NCBI RefSeq assembly: GCF_033807715.1
Contig: NC_084599.1
Location: 25,369,625 to 25,433,624 of the forward strand
Direction of reading: 5' to 3'
Source: Cololabis saira
Lineage: Eukaryota > Chordata > Actinopteri > Beloniformes > Belonidae
Length of the DNA: 64,000 nucleotides
Positions 1 to 13,390 of this stretch are shown piece after piece (the stretch's first letter is position 1; the number at the start of each line of letters is the position of its first letter). The notes under the pieces were generated by a model. It worked only from the letters and a program-made list of their open reading frames with translations, did not search any database and was not told the origin of the DNA. A program made the translations under genes and the position numbers.

Positions 1-3000
1 TCAGCAACATGTTGACAAGGGATTATCCCAATTGGTGTGTTGCTTCAGGATCTGAGGTCTCATACACTGACAAGAGAGAAAAGGAGAAAATATACAATAA
101 TTGCATTGTGTTAAGAGGTGTCTCGGGGGAAGCTGCACACATGGTGCATGTTTCTTACATCCTGTATATCTCAAGACAAAAAGAAATAAAAAAGAAGCTG
201 GTTTCCATGTCATCCCATGGTTAAGGCCCCTTTTGAGATGGGAAAATCAATAACACGTGACTGCAAGAAACAAAAACCTTCATGATTTTAACTTTAGTGG
301 CACCAGATTGAAAACTGCTGATTTAACAACGGCCATAAATCGCCACGCATGAGCTGAGATTGAGTTACTGTAAGAGCTGGCGATAGCACCCTTCCCTTGA
401 AACGGAAGCGAAACGATATCGCAGCCACATTTGCCTCCTTCTTCTTCAAAATGTGAAAACCAGATTGTTTCTTTTTACGGGTTCCCTTTGAAATCCGCCC
501 CACTTGACCCTCCCTCAGCTAGGATTTTACAGCGTGCTCTGGTTTATTTCTGGAAGCCTCCTACACCAGTCAGCTTGTTTAAGACGCCTGCCCAAGTGTG
601 CCTTTTGTTTATTTTGCCAGTTGTGACAAACAGTAAAGTGGGGTGATTAAGCATTTGCACGAGGTCCCCTGCAGACCAAGAGAAACCACAGGGAACATTT
701 CAAAGCAGACTTTTCATGTCACAGTTGTGGTTACAGAGGGGGAATACATTTCCAACGCTCGCTACTCATTTATCTCCTATTATTTTATCTGCAAAATGAG
801 TTCTACATGTGTGCTATACAAGAGCTTTCTATCGTCTAGATGTGGAACATAAAACTCTACTCTGAGTAGTTCAGATATCTGTTGTGAAACTGCAGTTTGT
901 GGCTAAAAATGCACAAGATTTGCAGTGATGTTGCTCTGCGCTCAACAGAGACACCAACGATTAGATGTGCATATTCACATAATGAAGAGAGGAGGGAGAC
1001 GGGGGGGGAGAAAAGGGTGAGAGCGAGATGTGACTGACATGTGGCAAGGAGGCACTGATCCATCTCTTGACGAACTTGTCACCTCACCACGCTCCATGTG
1101 TCAAGGCCCTGGCACTCTTACGGTGTCAAGCGTGGGTGGCAGCCTGACACGCGTTTGAACGTGTATGTCATGTCCGTCTGGGGTGAAAGCGCTGCTGAAC
1201 ACACACCCATGTAATGACAGTGACACGGGGCCATCAGGCCCGCCACCGAGCCCAGACGCAGACTCTGGCAAGTTCGTCTGTTCTCCCTGATTTCTCTCAA
1301 CCTCTCACCCTTCCGGTCGCTTGCTCTTCCTCCCTGTGAGTCTATCACTCACTGGTTGAGCTCGACCACAACCATTAGCTTGTAATTTGGGTCTGAATGA
1401 TTATAATTAATTTAATTATGACCACATGCAACAGAAAGAGGGTTAGCGCAGCTTTTGGACTGGGTTCATCTGAAGCAGTTCTCTGAATGTCAGCATGGAG
1501 GGAGCCAGCCCGGACTAACGCAGGCGTCGCTCATAGACCCCACTCTGTAATTGCTCGCCTGCTGGAACTGCTGTGTAATTTTTGACGTGGTTCTGTGGCA
1601 GTGGCTGACAGAAAAAGGGACTGGAGATTTAATAGCTGGCCTCGACTTTCTCTGAAGCCAACGAGCCTCTCTCTATCTCTCTCTCTGTCTCTCTGGTCTG
1701 CTGCTGGACTTTCTTTTTTTTTTTTTTTGTCTGGCTCTCTGCAGAGCTGAGCTGTCCAGGTCGCTGGAAGAAGGGGCAGATCTGGCATGAATTAAAAGCG
1801 GCTCATGTGTTAGTTTTGAGGCTGGATCTGGTCCTGGCAGGTACTCAGCTGGCACAGTGTCATTTTTTGCCACAAAAAGTAAGCACTACTAAGATTACAT
1901 TAATTCAGTGGGAAATTCGTGGCCACGTATTTCATATTCACTGCGGAAGGCTCTGTGTCTTCACATAACAGATGTCGGCCCATTTGCTGACACGCTGCAT
2001 ATTCATTTCGATGTATTCCTGCAGGTGTGTTTGTAGGCGGTGATCTCGGCGTGATGTGGGCACTCTGCATGGGGAATGGAGGTGGGGGTGGGAGGAGACA
2101 GAGGAGGGAGTCTTTTCTGACAATAGCCTCCCTCTGGTTGCTCTCTGAGGAAGTAGGACGGTGGAATTTAGAGGCTATTCAGCCCCCGGCGAGACCCCCC
2201 TAAGACGCCCCCACATTCTGGGAATGACTACCTGCCCGGGAGCTTTCTTTGCCATCTGTCTCCTCCAGAGGCAGCAGGGGAGTCTCCCCTCTCGCCTCCG
2301 TCACCACGACTCCCACACACAAACACACACGAGCAACAGGACAACTGCCGCCTCAGCTGTACATCAGGATGACAGTGCAAACCAAACGTAACGGGGGGAG
2401 AGGGACTTCTGTTGCAGTTGGTATAGAATGAGTCGGTGTATGTGTGTGTTTGTGTGTGTGGGAGTTACTCAGCGGGTGACTGAGCATTCATTAGTGTTGA
2501 TGGATGTGTGTGGGTGTTTGTGTGAGCGGCTGGGTCCATGCGTAGGAGGTCGGGTTTGTGTGTGGGTTTGCATGTAGGAGGAATTCAGTGGGCGGCCGTG
2601 GGTGTTCTTGCTGTGTGGGTGGTGGTATTCAAACATACACGTAGTTGAGTAAGGAAATATTTAAATCCTAAAATAATTTCATCATTATCATTTTAACTTT
2701 ATAGAAATGTATCCAAGTAAAAATGGAGAGCGTTTTATAATATCTGTCTAGAATCTAAACCTTTAAGAATCACATTGAGAACCCAGCTTTTATTTTTAGT
2801 GCCAACATGTAATTGAACAACAGAACACTTTTAGTGATTTTTGCTCTGACTTTATGAAAAACTTTTCAGAAATGGTCATCAGTCCTATTATTGACACTTA
2901 TCGATAGTTTGAATCTTCTGGTTGCTCCTCTATATTTGTGGTTCTCTTCCCTTTTTGTACTATGGTAGACAGGATCCTGGGACCACTGCTGTCTGTCTGG

Positions 3001-3435
3001 ACGACTATGTGTTTTATGTTAATGAGCTCATTGTCGTTTCTGCAAACTCAAATCTGATGGATTTGTTTGCAACCTAGAAAATCTCTACTTCATATGCATA
3101 GAGAGCTTCTTCCCTATGTTGTGTGTTTAATTTCCAAATTCAAATACTGGACTTGCAGGCACCCTAAGCTGCTCAGCTTATCAAGAAATAATGAAGCAAT
3201 GATCCTCATCTATCCACGAAACAGGTGTCAAGTCACATCTGAGGTCAAATTGCTGAAATTCTTAATTGTTCCTGCACTTCGCAAAAGCCTCAGGCCAAAG
3301 ATAGAAAATGTGAATTTGAGCTAATGTTATAAAAGTGTGATTTCAATATAATTTTGTAAAGAGCTAAAATATTCCATTTGGCAATTATATGTTTAAAAAC
3401 TACACATTACAGATACGCAGTTAAGAAGTATTGTG
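1..3435. other. Noncoding desert, left edge
   Basis: No coding gene is recognised. Open frames are all under 90 codons, overlap on both strands and show no family motif. Visible structure: a dense AT homeodomain-type cluster (overlapping TAATTA/TTAATT) at 1401-1419, a pyrimidine tract with poly-T at 1668-1727, and a TG-rich but impure stretch at about 2436-2640. The interval 860-2160 is mixed-composition, repeat-free sequence and could hold enhancers of the distant her6 gene; that is inference only. Confidence 0.6.
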
Positions 3436-4405
3436 TCAATATCACAAAAAGAAGAACTGACAATATCACAGTTTTATACGCCACCACAGGTATGTTTGGA
3501 CAAAGTTAAAAGTTAAATAGAACCATCTTCTTTTTTATATTTGGAGGAAAATCCTTTCCAGTCCACGACTGCTTGGAATTTGAAGTCCATGGACATCACC
3601 ACTTTCTGAGTTTCATTCCTGGAGATGTTATGCCAGACCTTCAGATGCTGCTTGTTTGTGGGCTTGCTGCCTTCAAGCACCGCGGCCCATACACCTCTGA
3701 CTGAACCTTTCCACTTCTGTTAGCAGTCATCGTCAAACGCCAGTGAGCCATGCATGCACATACCATAACACTACCTCCGTCTTGTTTAACGCTTAATGTC
3801 ACATGCACCATGTCTCCTTCTCCATGCTTTTCTCTTCCCATCATTCTAAAACAAGTTTATCTTATTTTCATCTGTCCAAAGAATCTGACTTCACAACATG
3901 CAAGGTTGTTTTTTTTAGATGTTTTTCTGGGACGTGTAATCTGGCTTTCCTGTTCTTGATCATTACCAGCCAGATCTAAACTCTCTTGATTGTAGATTTA
4001 TGCAAACAAATAACTTCCTCAGAGTATTATAGCCTTCTGTTGTCTTCTATGGTCATCCAGGTTCTTCTGACAAATGTACCAAACTGGCCACGCCAAATAA
4101 GGTTTTTACTATTTCTTATAGAAATATTTTTTTTTTTTTAGCCTAATGATGGCCACGTTCCCTGGAGATTTCCTTGTACTTCGTATTGGTATTACACAGG
4201 TCCAGTTAAAAACAATTCCAACTCAATACCTGATACAGTTTTTCAGTGAATTGTAACAGAAACACAGGGGTATTTGGCTTATAATGGCTTTAATTCCTGA
4301 ATGCTTAATGTCATATCTTTGTGAAGCATAATTAAAGCTGAAAGTCTACACTTTGAACCCATCTTCATTGTTTTATCTCAGGGAAAACCATTAAAACATG
4401 ATGTT
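3435..4405 (-). mobile_element. Decayed Tc1-like DNA transposon (transposase pseudogene on minus strand)
   Basis: The stretch reads as the reverse complement of a fish Tc1-like element. Recognisable landmarks in plus-strand order are an end-like block with 'gccaccacagg' near 3480, the 'gaagtccatggacatcacca' block near 3581, the 'catctgtccaaagaatctga' block near 3869, the 'ggtcatccaggttcttctga' block near 4052, the 'atgtaccaaactggccac' block near 4074, and 'attaaagctgaaagtctaca' near 4331 close to the other end. The frame is full of stops and indels, so no transposase can be made. Limits are approximate because I could not identify clean terminal inverted repeats or a TA duplication. Family recognition is from memory, not a database search. 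Confidence 0.8.

Positions 4406-6971
<2,566 letters not shown>

Positions 6972-7029
<58 letters not shown>
6972..7029. repeat. (CA)29 microsatellite
   Basis: A perfect CA dinucleotide run of 58 bases, in opposite orientation to the TG array at 6467. Confidence 0.99.
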
Positions 7030-7031
<2 letters not shown>

Positions 7032-9500
7032 CAGTCATTTGGGATGCGCCCACAGAAAAGCCATGGTAAAGAGAGCAAATTCATCTCCTAAGGCAGCAGT
7101 TCAAATCCTGTTTTTCCTTGTCTGACTAAGGAAGGAAGAGATGGTTTTGCCTTACTTTGAATAGTAAATAGAAACATTTGTCTTTGATTCACCAATCTGC
7201 AGTGCTCTTTATGTTTGATGGGTCCTCTTGGTGGGTTACATTTAGGGCTTCTTGGGGGTTCCTTTAGAGCGGCAGCACCGGGCAATGTGCTTTTGTCTGT
7301 GTGTGATTAGGTATTTCTGTTCCATTTCAGCGTATGCCATGTGAACACCAAATAAGAGCCAGCCCAGTTCTGAAATGTCTTTGATAGATGATATGAATAG
7401 TTAAATTCTCGGATGCAGCTTTGAAATTGCTCATTCAAGTTATTATTAATAACAGGGATCATAATGAGTATATGGCTACGCAGGGAGATGGTTTAGTTTA
7501 GATTTGGCTGTAACAAATATCGGGATTTTTGCGGCATTACAAGACATATTGATTGTCTGAAAACGTCTCAGTTTTACGCTCATGTACACTCAGAGCAGAG
7601 CTTTGCGTGCCTGACACACAATTGGCCTCAGCACATGGTGCATTTGACTCTGTCTGTTCTGGGCTTTCATGTGTGAGAAAGGCACGAAGAAGCGATTCCC
7701 TTGGTAAACTGGATGGAGGATCTGGCAGATAGTGCTTGTGCAGCTAAGGCACCGAAAGGCTTTGACTCCGTTGTGCAAAATCTATCAAAAGAATGGCCAG
7801 TCCGTGTTGTTCTGCATTTCTGCAGATCATGAAAATCCCTGTGCTGATTCCATCTTTACACAGTTGTTGAAATTTGGATTTTTATCGGTAAAAGAAGACA
7901 TTCTTGTCTCAAGCCATGTTATCCAGTTCCGTTGGGGGTTCACATGGCATTTCCAGACCAGAAGGGATGTATAAGATCAGATGTTTGAACCACTTCCACT
8001 GATGTCTTCCCACAATAAGGCGCAGTACTGTAGTAGCACAGTGTGGTTGCTCACAGATGTCAGAGTTTCTCACTGTGTCTTTAAGGGTGACCACAGCTAC
8101 CCAAAAAGAAAACCCTCTAAGTTTTGATCAGTATGTGAAACTTACAAGTGTGAAACGTTGGAATGTAAATCCAGAAGATCTGTGGAAGATTCTGGTGCTA
8201 AACTTCAGCTCTAGAAGAACAGCTTTAAACACAATACAAAAAGAATGCTGTTTCAAATGACATGACATGTCAGACTTTCATGTCTTCACCACTGCGGGAA
8301 AAGGAATATTGAATTTCCACGGCTCTGGTTTGCACGTCTTCGCTGTCGCTGCTTCTGAAGTTAGTACTTTGGCACTGATTGCCTCTCAGTTTTGACATGA
8401 AGCTTGCACATGTTGGTGTCAGCGAGCTAGAATGGGTCAGATCTACTCATCAGTGTTAACGTCTGTGAAGTGCACGCTGAGCTAACCACTCATTGCTTAA
8501 GGATGAAAGGTGATAAACCTCAGGAATGACATTCAGCGTCAGACTGCTTGTGCCCGCAAACATAGTTAATAGTGTGAACGTGCCACTTCTCACCAGTGAC
8601 AGCCTCTTCAAATTAACTAAGCTCTAATGTTTGGAAAAATTATGAAGTCATAGCAAGTGCTGAAGCTCATACACATGCAAGCGGTAAAACAAAGCTGGAG
8701 AACAGTTATAATGGTGGGTCTTTGAAGTGTCATTTATAAGTAGAGGCCTGTGACCTGAAATTACGGGTCAGAGACAGTGAGTTGGTTAAGAAATTAACAT
8801 CCAGCAGGTGTAATATTTCTGACTGAACATCTGCTTTTCTCTTTTGTTGAGTAAATTGTTTGGTTAGTAGCCACGTACAGCTTGTTCAGTGGGTGATTTG
8901 ATATAAATCTTGAAATGTAAAACTGAGAGAGATTGAAATGTCTAACAGGATTTTCCAAAATAACTTTCAAACAGCAAAACCTTCTCAACTTGTACTGAAA
9001 TTGCAAGGGGCAAACACAGCCGGACAACAAGTAGTCTGCATGCTGTTTTAACTGCTAAAGAGAAAGAGTACAAAATATCTCACATTAGTGTAATACAGTA
9101 GATAGTGTATATCATGCAATAACTGTAATATTTTATTCTTCAGTTGTCACTAGCATTGCTAGTATATCTGGCTGTCTTATGCAAGTGTTTTATGTACAAG
9201 ACATTCCTATAAGGCTAATTTAATATCTCAAGTGTAACAACTTAATGTCCGAATTACATGCTCTAAAAGGTTAAACATGTAGAAAAGGGACATTTTCAGT
9301 TCCTTCCAATAACTAATGATGATGAAAGGAGCGGAAGGGAGTTTGAATGTCCATTTTTGGCACACTAATATTAATTATTATGGTGTTATGAAATGCTGGC
9401 ATAATAAGAGAACCTTAATAACATCTCTGTGCAGTCTTAAGCATAGATTTATCAGTTTAGATAATTAGTCACTTAGATAGACCTGAGTTACATTAAAATT
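7030..9500. other. Noncoding desert; 7560-8500 has repeat-like texture but was not identified
   Basis: No gene is recognised. The portion 7560-8500 has the mixed texture of an old repeat or exon-derived sequence: several 60-80 codon frames on both strands and phrases such as those around 7690-7790. No family motif could be named. Confidence 0.45.
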
Positions 9501-9655
9501 CACTCCCTGTACAGACCAACCCCCTTTTTTGTACCAGGCTCCAAATATGTTTATTTCTGCTGTAAAACTTGACATTTTAACATAAAAGTCAATCGAGACC
9601 GACACACTTTTGGAGCCAAACTCTAGTGGTCATTCATGGTGACATTTTAGCAATC
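9501..9655. repeat. Probable fragment of a dispersed fish repeat
   Basis: The blocks 'caaatatgtttatttctgct' near 9542 and 'acttttggagccaaactcta' near 9606 match my memory of a widely dispersed fish repeat in which a similar phrase is followed by 'agtgg'. The class (SINE, LINE tail or other) is not determined, and the fragment is short and diverged. Confidence 0.45.
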
Positions 9656-10499
9656 TTGATCTAGCGTCTTGAGTAAAACCTAATGAAACTATCGTTTTTT
9701 GCACATCCCATGGAAACATGGAAAGATAAAATGCATTGATTAGGAAATACATGCTTTTTGTGTAGAGGTGTGCAAGCTACTGTATGTACTGTATGTGTTC
9801 ATGTTTGCTCGTGCTCTTGACACATTTGGTTATTATGCTGACTCATAAAGCAGTAGTTCACAGCACAGTTTTGTTTTGATCAGTAGCACATGTTCAGTTC
9901 CTGTCCTGTTGCAGCTGTAGCTATTTAGTCATTCCCACGCCGATAATGGATATTTACTTTCATCTTATTTGAGCTCTTCTAATTATAGGTTCACGTGTGT
10001 CATTAAGGGACTAGAGTTTTATGTTGCTCTTAACTTCCATTATCTCTAGATCTTAGATAAAAGTATCCATTCTGACGCTGCTCTTTTTGTGTAAACATGC
10101 TGGATAACAGTATTTTGATTCATCTCATTTTTTGGGAGGCTGAAGCTAATTGACGACATCCCTCCGTGCGTCACACAACACCAGAAGCTGAAATGTAGTG
10201 AGCATGAGTGTGTGTGAAATCGCAAGTGTTCCAGTGAGAGGTAGGAGTGTGATGAGAATCCCTTTCATCCTTCTGTGACATGAAGTTTATACTCTGATGA
10301 AAACATTGCAGCTCCGAGTTTCATACTGTATCGAATTGTGAGTTAATAAGATTTTTTTAAGCAGTTTTACTCCCTTTCTCTAGTTTACTTCATTCCATTT
10401 CCAGATCTTAATTTTTAAATAAATGTCACAATTTTTTCTATTTCAGGAGGCCCTCACCAGCTATCTCTCAATCACATCTGTGACCTTTGATAAACCACA
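9656..10499. other. Noncoding desert
   Basis: AT-rich sequence. I see no gene and no identifiable repeat. Confidence 0.55.
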
Positions 10500-10640
10500 A
10501 TCAGAATCAGAATCAGAATGTTTTTAATGGCAAAATGTACATACACAGGAATTTCACCTGGCGTAACAGTGTCCCTCAACATTAAATAAAGATACATAAA
10601 GAAAAAAGAAAAGATCACATTAACCAGTCATTGTCTGATG
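10500..10640 (-). repeat. 3' tail of a non-LTR retroelement, minus strand
   Basis: Three copies of TCAGAA begin at 10501 and run into a phrase about fish-type 'acaggaatttcacctgg' near 10545, then an A-rich stretch. Read on the minus strand this is the end of a LINE- or SINE-type element with a tail of TTCTGA repeats. The 5' part is missing or too diverged to see. Confidence 0.55.
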
Positions 10641-11291
10641 GTCAGCTCCATTCAGAGCCTCAGCACATAACAAAATAACATAACAGTGAACCAGCCACTA
10701 CTACAAACAGATGCTTCTAATTAGTTAAGGTCCAAGTGAACAGTTCAGAGATGCCGATTCCCATGCATTTGTTCAGAGTGGGAAACATTTTATTTATGTT
10801 TTCTTGCTGAAATAAATATAATTCTTCATATTGTTGAGGAGCAATAGTTTAATCACTTGCCCTATAGTTTCCTTAAAAAAAAAAGATTAACTTTATATAT
10901 TATAGTTTTCTAGAGACCTGGCTTTCTAGCAGGAAATTTGGTTTTCGTGTGACACCAACTCTCTCATGTCCAGGATCAGGTACCTCTCACAGGAGGAAAT
11001 GGAGTTAAAAATAGAGTGAGGAAGGAGACCAATGTAAAACGTTGTACCACTTTTTACAGTAACAAGCTCAATGTATTGTTTAATTTTTTTTTGTCTAAAG
11101 ATGAAAAAAATTAATAGCCATAATGTGGCTTTAAATTTGAAACATTAGTGCAAAGGCGATAGAGTGATTACTTTTCCCCCAAAGCAGTAGCCTACAAAGA
11201 AACTTTTGCAAATTTTAGCTTGACGAGAGTCCAGAGTTACTTTGAGAGGCTTGCCGATAGCAGTGACGAGAGACAGCGGCAGATGGACAAT
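10641..11291. other. Noncoding desert
   Basis: AT-rich sequence with poly-A and poly-T runs near 10876 and 11083. Nothing coding is seen. Confidence 0.5.
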
Positions 11292-11572
11292 ACTTCTGTG
11301 TGGAGTTTGCATGTTCTCCCCGTGCTTGCGTGGGTTCACTCCGGATGCTCCGGCTTCCTCCCACAGTCCAAAAACATGCGTAGTAGTTTAATTGTTGATT
11401 CTAAATTGCCCGTAGGTGTGAGTGTGAGTATGTCTGGTTGTTTGTATGTGGCCCTGCAATGAACTGGCGACCTGTCCAGGGTCGCCTGAAAATTAGCTGG
11501 GATAGGTTCCAGCAGACCCCCATGACCCTGCAAAGGATATAGCAGGTATAGATAATGGATGGATGGATGGAT
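11292..11572 (+). mobile_element. LINE/SINE-type 3' element with (GGAT)n tail
   Basis: This is a very common fish repeat. It opens with 'tgtgtggagtttgcatgttc', contains 'ggcttcctcccacagtccaa' near 11351, 'gcgacctgtccagggtc' near 11468 and 'agctgggataggttccagca' near 11495, and ends in tandem GGAT units at 11557-11572. A GATG/GGAT tandem tail is typical of RTE-type non-LTR elements such as Rex3 or Expander and of SINEs that use them, so that class is my preferred assignment. The copy is fairly well preserved. Confidence 0.75.
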
Positions 11573-12084
11573 TTTAACATGAAATTTAACATTGGCATAT
11601 GCAGTTTCGGATTAATATGATCGGTCAGTGGTCTAGAAATCTAGACGTACCACTAGCAAATTAAAATGTTCTGTCCAGGAATGTCTAGCTAGCATCTGTT
11701 GAAGTTCATTTAATATACCCAAAAACCATAGGAGCCAATCAAATCAGTCTATGTGTAGACAGAATCTTTGAGTGGGTTTAAAGGGGACATATTATGAAAA
11801 ACACGTTTTTTCTTGTTTTAACATATAAAGTGGTCTCCCCTCACCCTGCCAGCACAGGGGAGACAAAATAGTCTGTGGTCTGTGACCCCCGCCTTACAGA
11901 ATCCCCCAGTGTCACGTGATTTTTTTTGAGCCGATTAAAATCTGCGCCTAGGGTGACGTCACCCGAGACGCAGAGGTTTGGCCTCTGCTGCTAAAACCAC
12001 GCCCACAACCAGCTCTCTCCGTCGGCTCGAGCGTCTGCCATTGTTTACAAGCGGTGGCTGTTTGAACAGCGAGGGAGAGTAGAA

Positions 12085-12477
12085 ATGAGATTTTGCATCG
12101 ACATTTACCCTCATAAAAGGATCAGTTCCCACAGCACGGACCGGGCAACTGCACATGAGTCAGCGGTAAGTTCCTTTTTTTTAATGTTATTTGTATGATC
12201 TTTGCATGGGCTAAGTATTTAGCTTAGCTCCGGAGCCCCGGCGCCGCATACGGAGCTGCGGGGGCTGCTCACGGACCGGACCGTCGAGGAGCCCCCGGGT
12301 TCCGGAGCTCCGAACCCGGGGGCTCCAGGCTCGGGGCTCTTTTAGTACCGTAATACATTTTTCTTCTGTGGTTTCAGATCTTTCAAGTACCTGGAGCTGT
12401 TCACATTCAGAAGACGCACGGTCCTTCCTTGAGCCAGCAATAGTGCATACATTTTATTTATATATTTTAACAATAAA
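12085..12477 (+). other. Possible two-exon mini-gene inside the TTAA transposon
   Basis: An ATG at 12085 opens a 27-codon frame ending at a GTAAG 5' splice consensus (12166). A pyrimidine-flanked TTTCAG ends at 12377, and the next 22 codons continue in the same phase to a TAG at 12441-12443. An AATAAA follows at 12472-12477. Upstream, 11951-11964 is a perfect palindrome containing the CRE core TGACGTCA, and a CACGTG lies near 11917. Joined, the frame would give about 48 residues with no domain I recognise. It may be a decayed transposase leader or a captured host exon. Splicing and translation are inference. Confidence 0.3.
12288..12326. repeat. GC-rich hairpin within the TTAA transposon
   Basis: GGAGCCCCCGGGTTC (12288-12302) and its exact reverse complement (12312-12326) are separated by 9 bases. 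The arm pair lies in the putative intron of the mini-gene and in a strongly GC-rich island of the element. Confidence 0.9.
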
Positions 12478-13390
12478 GTTGCCATTTGTGAAAATTCAGT
12501 GTTGTGATTTCTTTACAGTTAACATGATTCATTTGTCTTGTAACATGAGAAGTGAAATGATGAGGAATTGGAGTAAATAACCGTGGTGTACCTGTTTAGA
12601 ATTAAATTCAATCTTCCTGTTTGAAGACGAGGTGACTAAAGGCTGATTTATGGTTCCGCGTTACACCAACGCAGAGCCTATGGCGTAGGTACCTGTCGAT
12701 TTAACGCAGAACCGGGGACACGCTTTGCTACGCAGCCGCTGCTCTTCTGCCCAGAGCGACGCTTTGTCTCCTCCTCTGCTACAAGTCATTCAAGCAGCCA
12801 ATCAGCGCAGAGCCTCATTATCATAGCCCCCCCCACCCTGAAAATGCAGCACAGAAAAAGGCTTTAGAAGCGGAAAAAATAAAAACATGGCCCAGAGACT
12901 GAATTTCTGATTTATGTAGAAAAAACAAGCTTTAGATTGTTTTTAAGACATTCAAGGTCTGTTTAAAATATACATTAAATGCCATAATATGTCCCCTTTA
13001 AGACAATGTTGGCAGAGTGGCAACGTTATGGCTGCAGCTGAGAAATAGCGTCCATTTGAATCAGCTTTGACATCGACGGTAAAAGATCCAGATATTTTCT
13101 TTGAAAAGTGAACAGAAGACAACACTTTTTTTGCAAGGTATTTGCTGTTTTGCCACCAGGCTATGGCTAAAATTTAATTGACTCTTCTACACAGCACAAT
13201 CTCCCATTGACTCGTTTCCATCACTCTGACTACGTCACCTTGTTCCTCTGATTGGTTGTAGCGCTAACCAACTGCGTGTAAAGGTAGTTTGATAAACAAC
13301 CGCCCCTTAAATGGAGAGCTCCAATGGATCGTTTTCAGAACCCACATCCTTCTGGATGTGTGACTGAACTATCAGGCTAATTGGTCAGAT

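Larger units (their letters stand above)
11782..12997 (+). mobile_element. 1,216-bp nonautonomous DNA transposon with TTAA target duplication
   Basis: The element starts AGGGGACATATTATG (11782-11796) and ends with its exact reverse complement (12983-12997). It is bounded on both sides by TTAA (11778-11781 and 12998-13001). TTAA duplication is characteristic of piggyBac and Kolobok superfamilies; I cannot choose between them. Inside are a CACGTG/CRE-rich segment, a short open frame with a 5' splice site, a GC-rich hairpin, a 3' splice site, a terminal frame and an AATAAA (separate entry). A second repeat-like patch at about 12640-12860 ('gctgatttatggttccgcg') may be a nested fragment. No transposase is encoded. 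Confidence 0.85.
11628..13390. mobile_element. Old dispersed repeat split by a later TTAA transposon insertion
   Basis: Sequence on the left (11628-11777, beginning 'ggtctagaaatctagac') and on the right (13002-13390, including 'gatattttctttgaaaagtg' and 'ctctgattggttgtagcgct') reads as one continuous fish repeat once the intervening 1,220 bases (element plus one TTAA) are removed. The join falls exactly at the duplicated TTAA. The repeat class is uncertain; it resembles a nonautonomous DNA element. The outer limits are approximate. Confidence 0.55.
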
